Source: Cellulomonas persica (GTDB taxonomy: Bacteria > Actinomycetota > Actinomycetes > Actinomycetales > Cellulomonadaceae). Taken from it: a stretch of 64,000 nt of DNA. The stretch is taken from assembly GCF_007989825.1 (NCBI RefSeq), contig NZ_BJUA01000001.1, forward strand, positions 186,001 to 250,000, read 5' to 3'. Positions 9,201 through 17,487 of the stretch are shown in pieces. Positions within the stretch are counted from its first letter, which is position 1. Every line of letters starts with the position of its first letter. The position numbers were made by a program, and so were the translations under genes. The notes beneath the pieces are model-generated. The model was given only the letters and a program-made list of their open reading frames with translations, was not told the DNA's origin and searched no databases.

Positions 9201-9850
9201 TCCTCACGCCCGAGCCGGGCACGTACGACGTGCGCGTGGACGCGCGCGGGCGGGCCCTGACCGGCACGGTCCGTGGCGTGCACGGGAACCGCCTGGTCCG
9301 CGCGGTGTTCTCGCGCCTGTCCGCCAAGCACGTGCTGCGCTCGTGGGTGCAGCTGCTCGCCCTCGTGGCCGACGAGGACGCCGCCGGGCGTCCGGCAGTG
9401 CGCTCCGCGGTGACGATCGGACGTGGGAGCGCCGGGGCGAGCATGACCGTCCTGCGCGCGCCCGACCCCGAGCACGCGGCGGCGGTCCTCGCCGAGCTGC
9501 TCGCGGTGCGCGACGAGGCCCTGCGCGAACCGATCCCGTTGCTCACGAAGACGAGCCACGTGTACGCGCGCCGGCGTTGGGAACGCGACTCGGCCTCCGC
9601 CGCGCTGTCGGCGGCGCGCGCCGAGCTGGGCACGCTCGAGGCCGCCGAGAGCGGGCGTGGCGCGTTCGAGCGCGTCGACGCGTACCACGTGCTCGCGTGG
9701 GGCGAGGGCTTCGAGCTCGACGACGTCCTGGGCGCGCCGACGGCAGCCGACCGCGCCGCCCGACCCGAGGAGCCCACGCGCTTCGGTGCGCTCGCGTCGC
9801 GCGTGTGGCGCGAGCTGCTCGCCGCGGACACGTTCGAGGAGGCCCCGTGA
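6218..9850 (+). CDS. recC: Exodeoxyribonuclease V subunit gamma (RecC)
   Basis: RecC is the large non-catalytic subunit of RecBCD that recognises Chi and splits the duplex for the motors. The product has about 1210 residues. The family N-terminus is recognisable (LRVHVAERSDALVAAL...VPTRGVERWVSQRLA), followed by helicase-like but degenerate domains (VVLLGMDDGAFPR). Around residues 165-190 a run of Gly-Ser/Ala repeats built on 12-bp DNA repeats interrupts the fold, probably a flexible loop. The start is uncertain: GTG at 6200, 6209 or 6218 are all in frame. I chose 6218 because AGGG lies 8 bases before it. The stop overlaps the recB GTG by four bases, so the subunits are translationally coupled. 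Confidence 0.92.
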   Translation: MDDEGGSRDDAGGSRDGSGVRLDTSSRRPAKPVPTGRLRVHVAERSDALVAALADELTSPVADPFAADVVAVPTRGVERWVSQRLAHRLGAGDGAEDGVCANVRFDSPARVVADVLAAVGGVAREADPWRLENLTWHVLDLIDAHAHEPWLAAVARHVGATPGSAGGSARGSAGGSAGGSAGGSAQRAAGAARPASAPDDDELRAGRRLHLAQRVARLLVAYDSGRPTLAHAWTAGVDEDGAGAPLAPDLAWQPVLWRLLVDRLGPPPSVRLDEAAALLVERPALVDLPERLHVFGPTALPAAHLTVLDALARGRDVHLWLPAPSLALWRAVEPAPGSQRRRTRPAVAQHPMLRSMANDSVELASRVKALDPLVHEVATPGPAPTLLGALQARLRADAPDEATDSTSAPTRGPLAHDRSVQVHACHGRSRQVEVLRDVLVGLLADDPTLEPRDIVVMCPDVEAFAPLVHAVFGPTPEVPGEGTLAQEAAPEHPGRTLRVRIADRSPARANPVLAVLATLLELADSRVTASAVVDLAGQEPVRRRFALDDEALDRLRAWALESGVHWGEDVERRARFHLGAVPQGTWSAALDRLLLGVAMAEEDQRFVGAVLPVDDVGSSDVVLVGRVAELLDRLTAVLGELAGAHPAAHWFDAIERALLLLTSVAPTDRWQQLEASRVLAEVRATATEHGGVLRLPDVVALLGPRLAGRPTRAGFRTGALTVCSLAPMRAVPHRVVVLLGMDDGAFPRGGRRDGDDVLARDPLVGERDRRQEDRQLFLDAVTAATDHLVVLYTGADERTGAQRPPCVPVGELLDTLDGPALLDGGAREALVVEHPLQPVDPRVFEPGALGRPGPFGFDALDLAAARAVTSERVPPGPLVPAPLPDPVDAGAGCDLEDLVRVLEHAPRAFFTQRLGARLPSDTPQLDDRMPLELDPLARWAIGDRLLTATLEGAEVDTAAAAERRRGHLPPRELGGAALSGILDDAVPVREAVDPFLTPEPGTYDVRVDARGRALTGTVRGVHGNRLVRAVFSRLSAKHVLRSWVQLLALVADEDAAGRPAVRSAVTIGRGSAGASMTVLRAPDPEHAAAVLAELLAVRDEALREPIPLLTKTSHVYARRRWERDSASAALSAARAELGTLEAAESGRGAFERVDAYHVLAWGEGFELDDVLGAPTAADRAARPEEPTRFGALASRVWRELLAADTFEEAP
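6713..6778 (+). repeat. 12-bp tandem repeats inside recC
   Basis: About five copies of a 12-bp unit of the type GGCAGGCGGGTC encode a Gly-Ser-Ala-Gly run in RecC. Multiples of three keep the frame, so length changes would be tolerated. Confidence 0.75.
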
Positions 9851-12800
9851 CCGACGAGGCCCTGCCCGACGAGGCCCTGCCCGACGAGGCCCTGACCGCC
9901 GAGGGGCCTGCCGTGCCCGTGTTCGACCCGTGCGGTCCGCTCCCGGGCGTGGAGACCGTGGTGCTCGAGGCGAGCGCGGGGACCGGCAAGACGTGGACGA
10001 TCGCGTCGCTCGCGGTGCGGTACGTCGCCGAGCTCGACGTCCGGCTGCCCGAGCTCCTGCTCGTCACGTTCGGGCGTGCGGCGACCACCGAGCTGCGTGA
10101 CCGCGTCCGGTCCCGCCTCGTCGAGGTCGAGCGCGCGCTGCGCGACGAGCACGCGCGCGCGTCGTCGGACGACGTGATCGCACACCTGGCCGACGCCGCG
10201 CCCGGCGAGGTGCGTACCCGGCGGGCGCGGCTGACCCGCGCGCTGGCCGAGTTCGACGCCGCGACGATCACCACGACGCACGGCTTCTGCCAGCAGATGC
10301 TCGCGATGCTCGGCACGACCGCGGACGTCGACCACGACGCGACGCTCCTGCCGGACGTCGCCGACCTCGAGGCCGAAGTGGTCGACGACCTGTACCTGCG
10401 CAAGTACGCGGGCGACCCGAGCCCGCTGGTCTCGGTGGCCGATGCGCGCGACGTCGCGCACGCGGCGATCTCCGACCCGGACGTGGACCTCGAGCCGCGC
10501 GACGCCGAGCCGGGCACCGCGGCGTACGACCGCCTGCGGCTCGCGCAGGTCGCGGTCGCCGAGATGCGGCGTCGCAAGCGGGCGCGCGGCGTCGTGGACT
10601 ACGACGACCTGCTGACGCTCCTGCGCGACGCGCTCACCGACCCCGAGACGGGCGCGGCCGCGCGCGAGCGGGTGCGCGCGGCGTTCCGGGTCGTGATGGT
10701 CGACGAGTTCCAGGACACCGACGCCACGCAGTGGGAGATCCTGCGCGCGGCGTTCCACACGCACCGCACGCTGGTCCTGATCGGCGACCCGAAGCAGGCG
10801 ATCTACGCGTTCCGCGGCGCGGACGTGGTCACCTACCTGGTCGCGGCCGCCAGCGCGCGCCAGGCGACGCTCGCGCGCAACCACCGGGCCGACCCGGCGG
10901 TGCTCGCCGGCCTGCGTCCGTTGCTCGAGGGCGCGGCGCTCGGCGACCCGCGCATCGTCGTGCGGCCCGTCGAGGCGCACCGCACGGGACGACGTCTGGT
11001 GGGTGGCCCCCCGGTGGTGCTGCGCCAGGTGACGCGCGAGGCCCTGGGGGTGACCCGGGTGCCGTCGGTCGGCGTGGTGCGCGACTTCCTGTACGCCGAC
11101 GTCGCCGCGCAGGTCGTGCAGACGCTGCGCACGCACCGCATCACCGCGCCGGACGGCACCGACGAGCGCCCGGTCGTGCCGGGCGACGTGGCCGTGCTCG
11201 TGCGCCGCAACCGCGACGCCCGCGCGGTGCAGCGCTCGCTCGCGGCGGCCGGCGTGCCGGCCGTGATCTCCGGGCTCGCGAGCGTGTTCGACACGCGCGC
11301 GGCCCAGCACTGGCTCACGTTCCTGTCGGCGCTGGCCCGGCCCGACGACGCGCGTCTGGGCGCCGCGGCCGCCCTCACCCCGTTCGCGGGGTGGACGGCG
11401 GCCGAGCTCGCGCTCGCGGACGACGACGCGCGGGACCGGCTCGCGGAGCGGATGCGCACGTGGTCGGCGACGCTCGCGTCGCACGGGGTCGCCGCGCTGC
11501 TCGAGGCCGCGGCGGCCGCCGGGATGCGCGAGCGCGTCATGCGCGCCCGCGACGGCGAGCGGGACCTGACGGACCTGCGGCACGTGGGTGAGGCGCTGCA
11601 CGCGCAGGCCGTGCGCGACGGGCTGGGTGCGACCGCACTGCTGGAGTGGTTGCGCGCGCGCATCGACGAGGCCGCACGGGACTACACCGAGGAGCGCAGC
11701 CGCCGGCTGCAGACCGACGCCGCCGCCGTGCAGGTCATCACGGTCCACGCGAGCAAGGGGCTGCAGTTCCCCGTGACGCTCGTACCGTTCGCGTGGGACA
11801 CGTGGGTGCCGTCCGACCCGGCGGTGCTCCGGTTCCACCGCGACGACACGCGCACGCTGCACGTCGGTGGTCAGGGCAGTCCGGGCTACGACGACGGCCT
11901 GCTCGCGCACCAGCAGGACGAGGCGGGCGAGCAGCTGCGCCTCACGTACGTCGCGCTCACGCGTGCGCACAGCCAGGTCGTCGTGTGGTGGGCGCCAAAC
12001 CGCAACGCCGAGCGCAGCCCGCTGTCCCGGCTGCTCCTGGCGCCGCGCGCCGCCGACGGCACGCCCGAGGCGTCCGTCCGGCTCCCGAGCGACGCGGCCG
12101 CGGGCGAGGCGTTCGCGGCCCTCGCGGCACCCACGGCGGGTGCGCTCGTGCACGAGGTGGTCACGGCGCCGCGGCCGCCCGCGCGCTGGGTCCCCGACCC
12201 GGTCACGCCGCCACGCCTCGAGCTCGGCCGGCTCGACCGCACGCTCGACACCGCGTGGCGTCGCACGTCGTACACCGGCCTGACGTCCGCCGCGTACGAC
12301 GTCCGGCACCACGCGCCCTCGTCGGAGCCCGAGAACTCGGGGCTGCAGGACGAGCCCGACGAGACGCCGGCCGCGGCCGTCGGCACGCTGCGCGACGAGC
12401 CGCCCTCGCCGGACGAGGTCGCGCTGCGCGCCCTGGGCTCTCCGATGGCCGACCTGCCCGCGGGCACCGCGTTCGGCGTGCTCGTCCACCACGTGCTCGA
12501 GCACGTCGACACGCGCGCGCCCGACCTGCCTGCCGAGGTCGCGCTGCGCTGCGCGCAGGCCGCTCCCGCCGGGGTGCTGCCGGTGGGACCCGACGAGCTC
12601 GCCGCCGCTCTCCTGCCGTCGCTGCACACCCCACTGGGCAGGCTCGCGGGAGGGCTGACGCTCGCCGACGTCGCACCGTCCGACCGCCTGCCGGAGCTCG
12701 AGTTCGAGCTCCCGCTCGCGGGCGGCGACCGCGCGGACCGCCGCGCCGGGACGCTGCGCGACGTCGCGGCACTGCTGCGCGCGCACCTGGCCGCCGACGA

Positions 12801-13281
12801 CCCGTTCGCGGCCTACGCGGACCGCCTCAACGACCCGGGCCTGGCGTCGAGCACGCTGCGGGGCTACCTCACGGGCAGCATCGACGCCGTGCTGCGGGTC
12901 CCGGCGCCGCACGCCCCGGGTGAGCACACCTACCTCGTCGTCGACTACAAGACGAACCGGCTCGGCGAGTGGGTGCAGCCCCTGAGCGCGTGGGACTACC
13001 GGCCGGCGAGTCTCGTCGACGCGATGGTCGAGCACCACTACCCGCTGCAGCTCCTGCTCTACTCCGCCGCGCTGCACCGCTTCCTGCGCTGGCGCGTGCG
13101 CGGCTACGACCCGGACGTGCACCTGGGCGGCGGCCTGTACCTGTTCGTGCGCGGCATGCTCGGCCCGGGCACACCCGTGGTCGACGGCCCCGGCGGGCCG
13201 ACCCCGACGGGCGTGCTGGCCTGGCGGCCCCCGACGGGGCTCGTGCTCGACCTCTCCGACCTGCTGGCGGGTGCCCCATGA
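9847..13281 (+). CDS. recB: Exodeoxyribonuclease V subunit beta (RecB)
   Basis: RecB is the 3'-5' helicase and nuclease of RecBCD. The 1144-residue product shows a UvrD-type Walker A (ASAGTGKT, residues 42-49), the DEFQDTD Walker B near 285, IGDPKQAIYAFRGAD (motif III), HASKGLQFPV (motif V region) and TYVALTRAH (motif VI). The C-terminal nuclease domain is intact, with VVDYKTNRLGEW near residue 1031 supplying the catalytic Asp and Lys and LQLLLYSAALHRF after it. The first 16 residues are three DEALP repeats on 15-bp DNA repeats. GTG overlaps the recC stop, and the RecB stop overlaps the recD ATG. Confidence 0.95.
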   Translation: MTDEALPDEALPDEALTAEGPAVPVFDPCGPLPGVETVVLEASAGTGKTWTIASLAVRYVAELDVRLPELLLVTFGRAATTELRDRVRSRLVEVERALRDEHARASSDDVIAHLADAAPGEVRTRRARLTRALAEFDAATITTTHGFCQQMLAMLGTTADVDHDATLLPDVADLEAEVVDDLYLRKYAGDPSPLVSVADARDVAHAAISDPDVDLEPRDAEPGTAAYDRLRLAQVAVAEMRRRKRARGVVDYDDLLTLLRDALTDPETGAAARERVRAAFRVVMVDEFQDTDATQWEILRAAFHTHRTLVLIGDPKQAIYAFRGADVVTYLVAAASARQATLARNHRADPAVLAGLRPLLEGAALGDPRIVVRPVEAHRTGRRLVGGPPVVLRQVTREALGVTRVPSVGVVRDFLYADVAAQVVQTLRTHRITAPDGTDERPVVPGDVAVLVRRNRDARAVQRSLAAAGVPAVISGLASVFDTRAAQHWLTFLSALARPDDARLGAAAALTPFAGWTAAELALADDDARDRLAERMRTWSATLASHGVAALLEAAAAAGMRERVMRARDGERDLTDLRHVGEALHAQAVRDGLGATALLEWLRARIDEAARDYTEERSRRLQTDAAAVQVITVHASKGLQFPVTLVPFAWDTWVPSDPAVLRFHRDDTRTLHVGGQGSPGYDDGLLAHQQDEAGEQLRLTYVALTRAHSQVVVWWAPNRNAERSPLSRLLLAPRAADGTPEASVRLPSDAAAGEAFAALAAPTAGALVHEVVTAPRPPARWVPDPVTPPRLELGRLDRTLDTAWRRTSYTGLTSAAYDVRHHAPSSEPENSGLQDEPDETPAAAVGTLRDEPPSPDEVALRALGSPMADLPAGTAFGVLVHHVLEHVDTRAPDLPAEVALRCAQAAPAGVLPVGPDELAAALLPSLHTPLGRLAGGLTLADVAPSDRLPELEFELPLAGGDRADRRAGTLRDVAALLRAHLAADDPFAAYADRLNDPGLASSTLRGYLTGSIDAVLRVPAPHAPGEHTYLVVDYKTNRLGEWVQPLSAWDYRPASLVDAMVEHHYPLQLLLYSAALHRFLRWRVRGYDPDVHLGGGLYLFVRGMLGPGTPVVDGPGGPTPTGVLAWRPPTGLVLDLSDLLAGAP
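9850..9895 (+). repeat. 15-bp tandem repeats at the recB 5' end
   Basis: Three copies of a 15-bp unit (CCCTGCCCGACGAGG type) encode the DEALP repeats at the RecB N-terminus, before the conserved helicase domain. Confidence 0.75.
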
Positions 13282-15164
13282 GCGATCCGACCCTCGGCGC
13301 CGGGGACGCGCCTGCCGCCACGTCGATCGGCCAGCCGACCGGAGTGCTGGCCGGACCGTCCGCCGACGTGCCCGCCGACGTGCCCTGGCGGGTCGACGGG
13401 CTGCTCGCGCCCTTCGTCGCCGCGCGGGTCCTGACGTCCGCCGACGTGCACGTCGCCCGGCGGGTGGCGCGGCTGTGCGGCGAGGACGACGAGCGCGTGG
13501 TCCTCGCGGGCGCGCTCACGGTCCGCGCGCTGCGCGCCGGTTCGGTGTGCGTCGAGCTGGCGACCGCGCCCTCGACCGTCGTCGAACCCGCGGACGACGA
13601 GGCCGTCGACGAGCCGGCGACAGGCCCGACCGACCAGCTCGCGCAGGTGCTGCCCTGGCCCGAGCCCACCGCGTGGGTGCGGGCGCTGCGCGCGAGCCCG
13701 GCCGTGGCGGACGGTCCCGACGGCCCGCCCGACCGGCCGCTGCGGTGGACCGGCGGCCTGCTGTACCTCGACCGCTACTGGCGCGACGAGGTCTCGGTGC
13801 GGGCGCAGGTCACCGACCGCCTCACGCCGGTCCCGGTGGACGAGGCGCGCCTCGAGGCTGCGGTGCACCGGCTGTTCCCGCACGAGGACGACGAACGTCA
13901 GCGCGCGGCCGTGCGCGCGGCGGCCACGTCGCGGCTGACGGTGCTCACGGGCGGCCCCGGCACGGGCAAGACGACGACGATCGCCCGGCTCGTCGCGGCG
14001 CTGCAGGACGTCGACGGCCCCGGCCTGCGGGTCGCGCTCGCCGCGCCGACCGGCAAGGCCGCGGCCCGCCTGCAGGAGTCGGTCAACGACGAGCTGCGCG
14101 CGCTCGTGCACGACGAGGACCGGCAGCGCACCGGTGAGCTGCGCTCGAGCACGGTCCACCGCCTGCTCGGCAACCGCCCCGGCAGCACGACGAGGTTCCG
14201 GCACGACGCGCGGCAGCGGCTGCCGCACGACGTCGTGGTCGTCGACGAGTGCTCGATGATGTCGCTGCCGCTCATGGCACGCCTGCTCGAGGCGGTGCGT
14301 CCCGGCTCACGCGTGGTGCTCGTCGGCGACCCGCACCAGCTCGCGAGCGTCGAGGCGGGCGCGGTGCTCGGCGACCTGGTGGCCTCGCTGCCGCGGGGCG
14401 TGGTCGAGCTGACGCGCGAGCACCGGTTCGGCGCCGAGCTGGCGGGGCTCGCGCACGCGATCCGCGCGGGCAACGCCGACCGTGCCGTCGCGCTCCTGCG
14501 GGCCGGGGGCGACGTCATCGAGTGGGTCGAGACCGCCGGGGACGTCCCCACGGCGCGTGAGGTGGCGACGCTCGAGGCCGACGTGCGCAGCACGGGGCGC
14601 GCCCTGGTCACGGCGGCCCGCGCGGGCGACGTGGACGGTGCGCTCGAGGCGCTCGGCGCGCACCGCCTGCTGCTCGCGCACCGACGCGGACCCGCGGGGG
14701 TCGCGCACTGGTCGACGGTCGCGGAGGACTGGGTCGCCCAGGAGACCGGCGGCCGCTCGTCCGCACCGTTCCCGCCCGGTCGGCCCCTGCTCGTCACGAG
14801 CAACGACCGCGCGACCGGCCTCTACAACGGCGACACGGGGGTCGTCGTCGCGACCCCCGACGGCGTCGCGGTGGCGTTCGGGGCCCGGGGTGCGTCCCGG
14901 CTGGTCGCGACGCACCGGCTGCCGCCCGCGCAGAGCGTGCACGCGATGACGGTGCACCGCGGTCAGGGCAGCCAGTTCGCGCGCGTGAGCGTGCTGCTGC
15001 CCGCGGCGACCTCTCCCCTGCTCACCCGCGAGCTGCTGTACACCGCGGTCACGCGCGCGCGGCAGCAGATCCGCGTGATCGGCACGGAGGCGGCCGTGCG
15101 CGCGGCCGTGCTGCGCCGGGTCCAGCGCGCGAGCGGCCTCGGCCGTCCGCTGACGAGCGACTGA
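13278..15164 (+). CDS. recD: Exodeoxyribonuclease V subunit alpha (RecD)
   Basis: RecD is the 5'-3' helicase of the complex. The 628-residue product has an N-terminal RecB-binding region and the Walker A LTGGPGTGKTTTIARL near residue 224. It also carries APTGKAAARLQ (motif Ia), VVVDECSMMSLPL near 320 and LVGDPHQLASVEAG. The C-terminal UvrD-like motif AMTVHRGQGSQF and LLYTAVTRAR complete it. The ATG overlaps the RecB stop (ATGA), so the order is recC-recB-recD with no gaps. All key motifs are present, so the complex should be functional for double-strand-break end processing. Confidence 0.95.
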   Translation: MSDPTLGAGDAPAATSIGQPTGVLAGPSADVPADVPWRVDGLLAPFVAARVLTSADVHVARRVARLCGEDDERVVLAGALTVRALRAGSVCVELATAPSTVVEPADDEAVDEPATGPTDQLAQVLPWPEPTAWVRALRASPAVADGPDGPPDRPLRWTGGLLYLDRYWRDEVSVRAQVTDRLTPVPVDEARLEAAVHRLFPHEDDERQRAAVRAAATSRLTVLTGGPGTGKTTTIARLVAALQDVDGPGLRVALAAPTGKAAARLQESVNDELRALVHDEDRQRTGELRSSTVHRLLGNRPGSTTRFRHDARQRLPHDVVVVDECSMMSLPLMARLLEAVRPGSRVVLVGDPHQLASVEAGAVLGDLVASLPRGVVELTREHRFGAELAGLAHAIRAGNADRAVALLRAGGDVIEWVETAGDVPTAREVATLEADVRSTGRALVTAARAGDVDGALEALGAHRLLLAHRRGPAGVAHWSTVAEDWVAQETGGRSSAPFPPGRPLLVTSNDRATGLYNGDTGVVVATPDGVAVAFGARGASRLVATHRLPPAQSVHAMTVHRGQGSQFARVSVLLPAATSPLLTRELLYTAVTRARQQIRVIGTEAAVRAAVLRRVQRASGLGRPLTSD

Positions 15165-15278
15165 GCGCCGTCCAGGCGCGTCAGCGCGGCAGACCTGGGC
15201 CCGCTACCGGCGGCGGCACGCCACGAGCTCGCGCGCGCCCGCCTCCCACCATTGCCCAGCGGCCGGCCCGGGCTGGCG

Positions 15279-15578
15279 TCACGCCAGGTCGACGAGCCGG
15301 AGCCGGATGCGCGCGACGTCGCCGGCCTGGACCGACTCCGCGCGCCGCACGGCCGCCTTGACCGGGAGCACGTACGTCGTCGCGCTCGGGAAGATCGACG
15401 TGCGCCAGGTCGTCTGCCCGATCGTCACCTCGACGCGCACCGACCCGAACCCTCGCGACACCCCCTCAGCGGCGTCCGCGACCTCGTCGGCGACGTCGGT
15501 CGGCAGGTCGGCGAAGGTCCACGAGTCGTGCTTGCGCACGTCCCAGGGGCGCAGCTGGGCCTCGAACTCGACTTCCAC
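15279..15578 (-). CDS. DUF1905 domain protein
   Basis: A 99-residue cytoplasmic protein beginning VEVEFEAQLRPWD and containing SWTFADLPTDVADEV and GFGSVRVEVTIGQTTWRTSIFP, the pattern of DUF1905 (PF08922). The fold is a small beta-barrel of unknown function. The GTG at 15578 has an AGGA-type ribosome-binding site upstream, and starting here gives the usual length. It is convergent with recD and in the same orientation as gltD, but 116 bases separate it from gltD. Confidence 0.82.
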   Translation of the reverse strand: MEVEFEAQLRPWDVRKHDSWTFADLPTDVADEVADAAEGVSRGFGSVRVEVTIGQTTWRTSIFPSATTYVLPVKAAVRRAESVQAGDVARIRLRLVDLA

Positions 15579-15694
15579 GCCCCCATCCTGCCCATCCCCA
15601 CCGACAACAGCCCCGCGACCCGGCTTCTCCTCGGGCGCGAGGTCGCGTACCGCGAGCAACCGTGGGGTCGCGCGTCACGGTGGCGACAGGCTGG

Positions 15695-17167
15695 TCAGGC
15701 GCGCAGCGCCACCGTGGACGCGGTCACCGGAGAGGGCAGCGACGTGGTCCCGGTGAGGTAGCGGTCCACCGACGAGGCCGCCGCGCGGCCCTCGGCGATC
15801 GCCCAGACGACGAGCGACTGCCCGCGCCCGCAGTCCCCCGCGACGTAGACGCCCGGGATCGAGGTCGCGAACTCGTCGTCGCGCACGAAGGCGCCGCGCG
15901 CGTCGACCTCGAGCCCGAGCTCGTCGGCCAGGCCGCCGCGCTCCGGCCCGACGAAGCCGAGGGCGAGGACGACGAGCTGCGCGGGCAGCGTGCGCTCGGT
16001 GCCGGCCACCGGCTGGAACCGCCCGTCGACGCGCTCGACCTCGACGAGCCGCAGACCGGACACGCGGCCCTCGTCGTCGCCGACGATCGCCTGGGTGCTG
16101 ACCGCGAACTCGCGCGTGCCGCCCTCCTCGTGCGACGTCGAGACCTTGAACACCGTCGGGTACGTGGGCCACGGCTGCTCCGCGGGCCGCTCGTGCGGCG
16201 GCTCGGGCATGATCTCGAGCTGCGTGATCGAGCGAGCCCCCTGCCGCACCGCGGTGCCGACGCAGTCGGCGCCGGTGTCGCCGCCGCCCACGACGACGAC
16301 GTCGAGCCCGGTGGCCAGGGGTGCCCCGGCGACCGGCTCACCGACCGCGGCGTGGTTCGCAGGCACGAGGTAGTCCATCGCGGGCATGACGCCGCGCAGC
16401 TCCCGGCCCGGGACGGGCAGGTCGCGCGGGACGGTCGAGCCGACGGTCACGACGACCGCATCGTGCCGCGCGAGCAGCTCGGCACCGGTCAGGTCGACGC
16501 CGACCTCCACGCCGCAGCGGAACACCGTGCCCTCGGCGCGCATGACGTCGAGGCGGCGCTCGAGGACCGCGGCGGGCAGCTTGTACTCGGGGATGCCGAA
16601 CCGCATCAACCCACCGGGCGCGCTCGCGCGCTCGTACACGGAGACGGTGTGGCCGGCCCGCGTGAGCTGCTGGGCCGCGGCCAGGCCAGCGGGCCCCGAA
16701 CCGACGACCGCGACCGTGTGGCCGCTCATCCGGTCGGGCACGGCCGGGACGACGAGGCCGCGCGCGAACGCCTCCTCGGCGATGCTGAGCTCGACGTTCC
16801 GGATCGTCACCGGCTGCGAGTTGATGCCCAGCACGCATCCCGCCTCGCACGGGGCCGGGCACAGGCGCCCGGTGACCTCGGGGAAGTTGTTGGTCAGGTG
16901 GAGCCGGTCGGAGGCGTCCCGCCACTGCTCGCGCCACACGAGGTCGTTCCACTCGGGCATGAGGTTGCCGAGCGGGCACGCGTGGTGGCAGAACGGCACG
17001 CCGCAGTCCATGCACCGGCTCGACTGCCGGTGCAGCATCGCGAGCGCGTCGGCGTCGCCCGTGGGGTGCTCGTGGACCTCGGCCCAGTCGAGGATGCGTA
17101 CCGGCACGGCGCGGTCGGGCGGGAGCTCACGGCCCCGGACGCGCAGGAACCCACGGGGATCGGCCAT
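15695..17167 (-). CDS. gltD: Glutamate synthase small subunit (GltD)
   Basis: GltD passes electrons from NADPH through FAD and iron-sulfur clusters to the large subunit, which makes glutamate from glutamine and 2-oxoglutarate. The 490-residue product begins MADPRGFL and carries two clusters of cysteines (SRCMDCGVPFC, GRLCPAPCEAGC). It has the FAD site VAVVGSGPAGLAAAQ near residue 147, the NADPH site VVVVGGGDTGADC and the C-terminal GVYVAGDCGRGQSLVVWAIAEGR. The family is full length. The usual partner gltB should lie just upstream on this strand but is absent; a divergent DUF4914 gene is there instead. Either gltB is elsewhere or the protein serves another partner. Confidence 0.93.
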   Translation of the reverse strand: MADPRGFLRVRGRELPPDRAVPVRILDWAEVHEHPTGDADALAMLHRQSSRCMDCGVPFCHHACPLGNLMPEWNDLVWREQWRDASDRLHLTNNFPEVTGRLCPAPCEAGCVLGINSQPVTIRNVELSIAEEAFARGLVVPAVPDRMSGHTVAVVGSGPAGLAAAQQLTRAGHTVSVYERASAPGGLMRFGIPEYKLPAAVLERRLDVMRAEGTVFRCGVEVGVDLTGAELLARHDAVVVTVGSTVPRDLPVPGRELRGVMPAMDYLVPANHAAVGEPVAGAPLATGLDVVVVGGGDTGADCVGTAVRQGARSITQLEIMPEPPHERPAEQPWPTYPTVFKVSTSHEEGGTREFAVSTQAIVGDDEGRVSGLRLVEVERVDGRFQPVAGTERTLPAQLVVLALGFVGPERGGLADELGLEVDARGAFVRDDEFATSIPGVYVAGDCGRGQSLVVWAIAEGRAAASSVDRYLTGTTSLPSPVTASTVALRA

Positions 17168-17487
17168 GCTCGCGAAGGTAGCCCCGCACCTCGTCGTCCG
17201 AGCCCGCCCTAGGTCCCGGTCACCGCCACCACGCGGACGGTCCATCTCACGTGTCGAACAAGTGCCGCGGTGCCGGCCGGGGCGCGGGCGCACGGTCGCG
17301 CCAGCCCCAGCAACCACCGAGGGACCTCGGACGACGAGCTCGGCGACCAGCGCGTGAGGTCAGCGCGGTGCATGTGACCCAGGTCCCGGGTCCCCCTTCA
17401 GGGCCGGACGTAATCTCCAGGTCAAGTGCGGATCTGGGCCCGGTGTAGTCCCGTACACCCGGCCAGGTCCCCGATGAAGGGAGCGCC
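17168..17487. other. Intergenic region between gltD and the DUF4914 gene
   Basis: No gene is supported in these 320 bases. It should hold divergent promoters. TAATCT at 17411-17416 could be a -10 for the plus-strand gene. The inverted repeat GGTGTA-N6-TACACC at 17442-17459 lies between it and the start codon and could be an operator. A GAAGGGAG ribosome-binding site lies at 17475-17482. Confidence 0.5.
17442..17459. promoter_or_regulatory. Inverted repeat upstream of the DUF4914 gene
   Basis: GGTGTA, six bases, TACACC: a perfect 6-bp inverted repeat 28 bases before the start codon, positioned to act as an operator in the leader. No regulator gene adjoins it. Role inferred. Confidence 0.35.

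Noticed and set aside
7828-13122. A minus-strand open frame of about 1760 codons across recC and recB
   Set aside because: It is the antisense shadow of two well-identified genes; the translation is Arg/Gly-rich with no domain.
17254-17267. SOS half-site CGAAC followed by AAGTGCCGC near gltD
   Set aside because: The second half-site GTTCG is missing.
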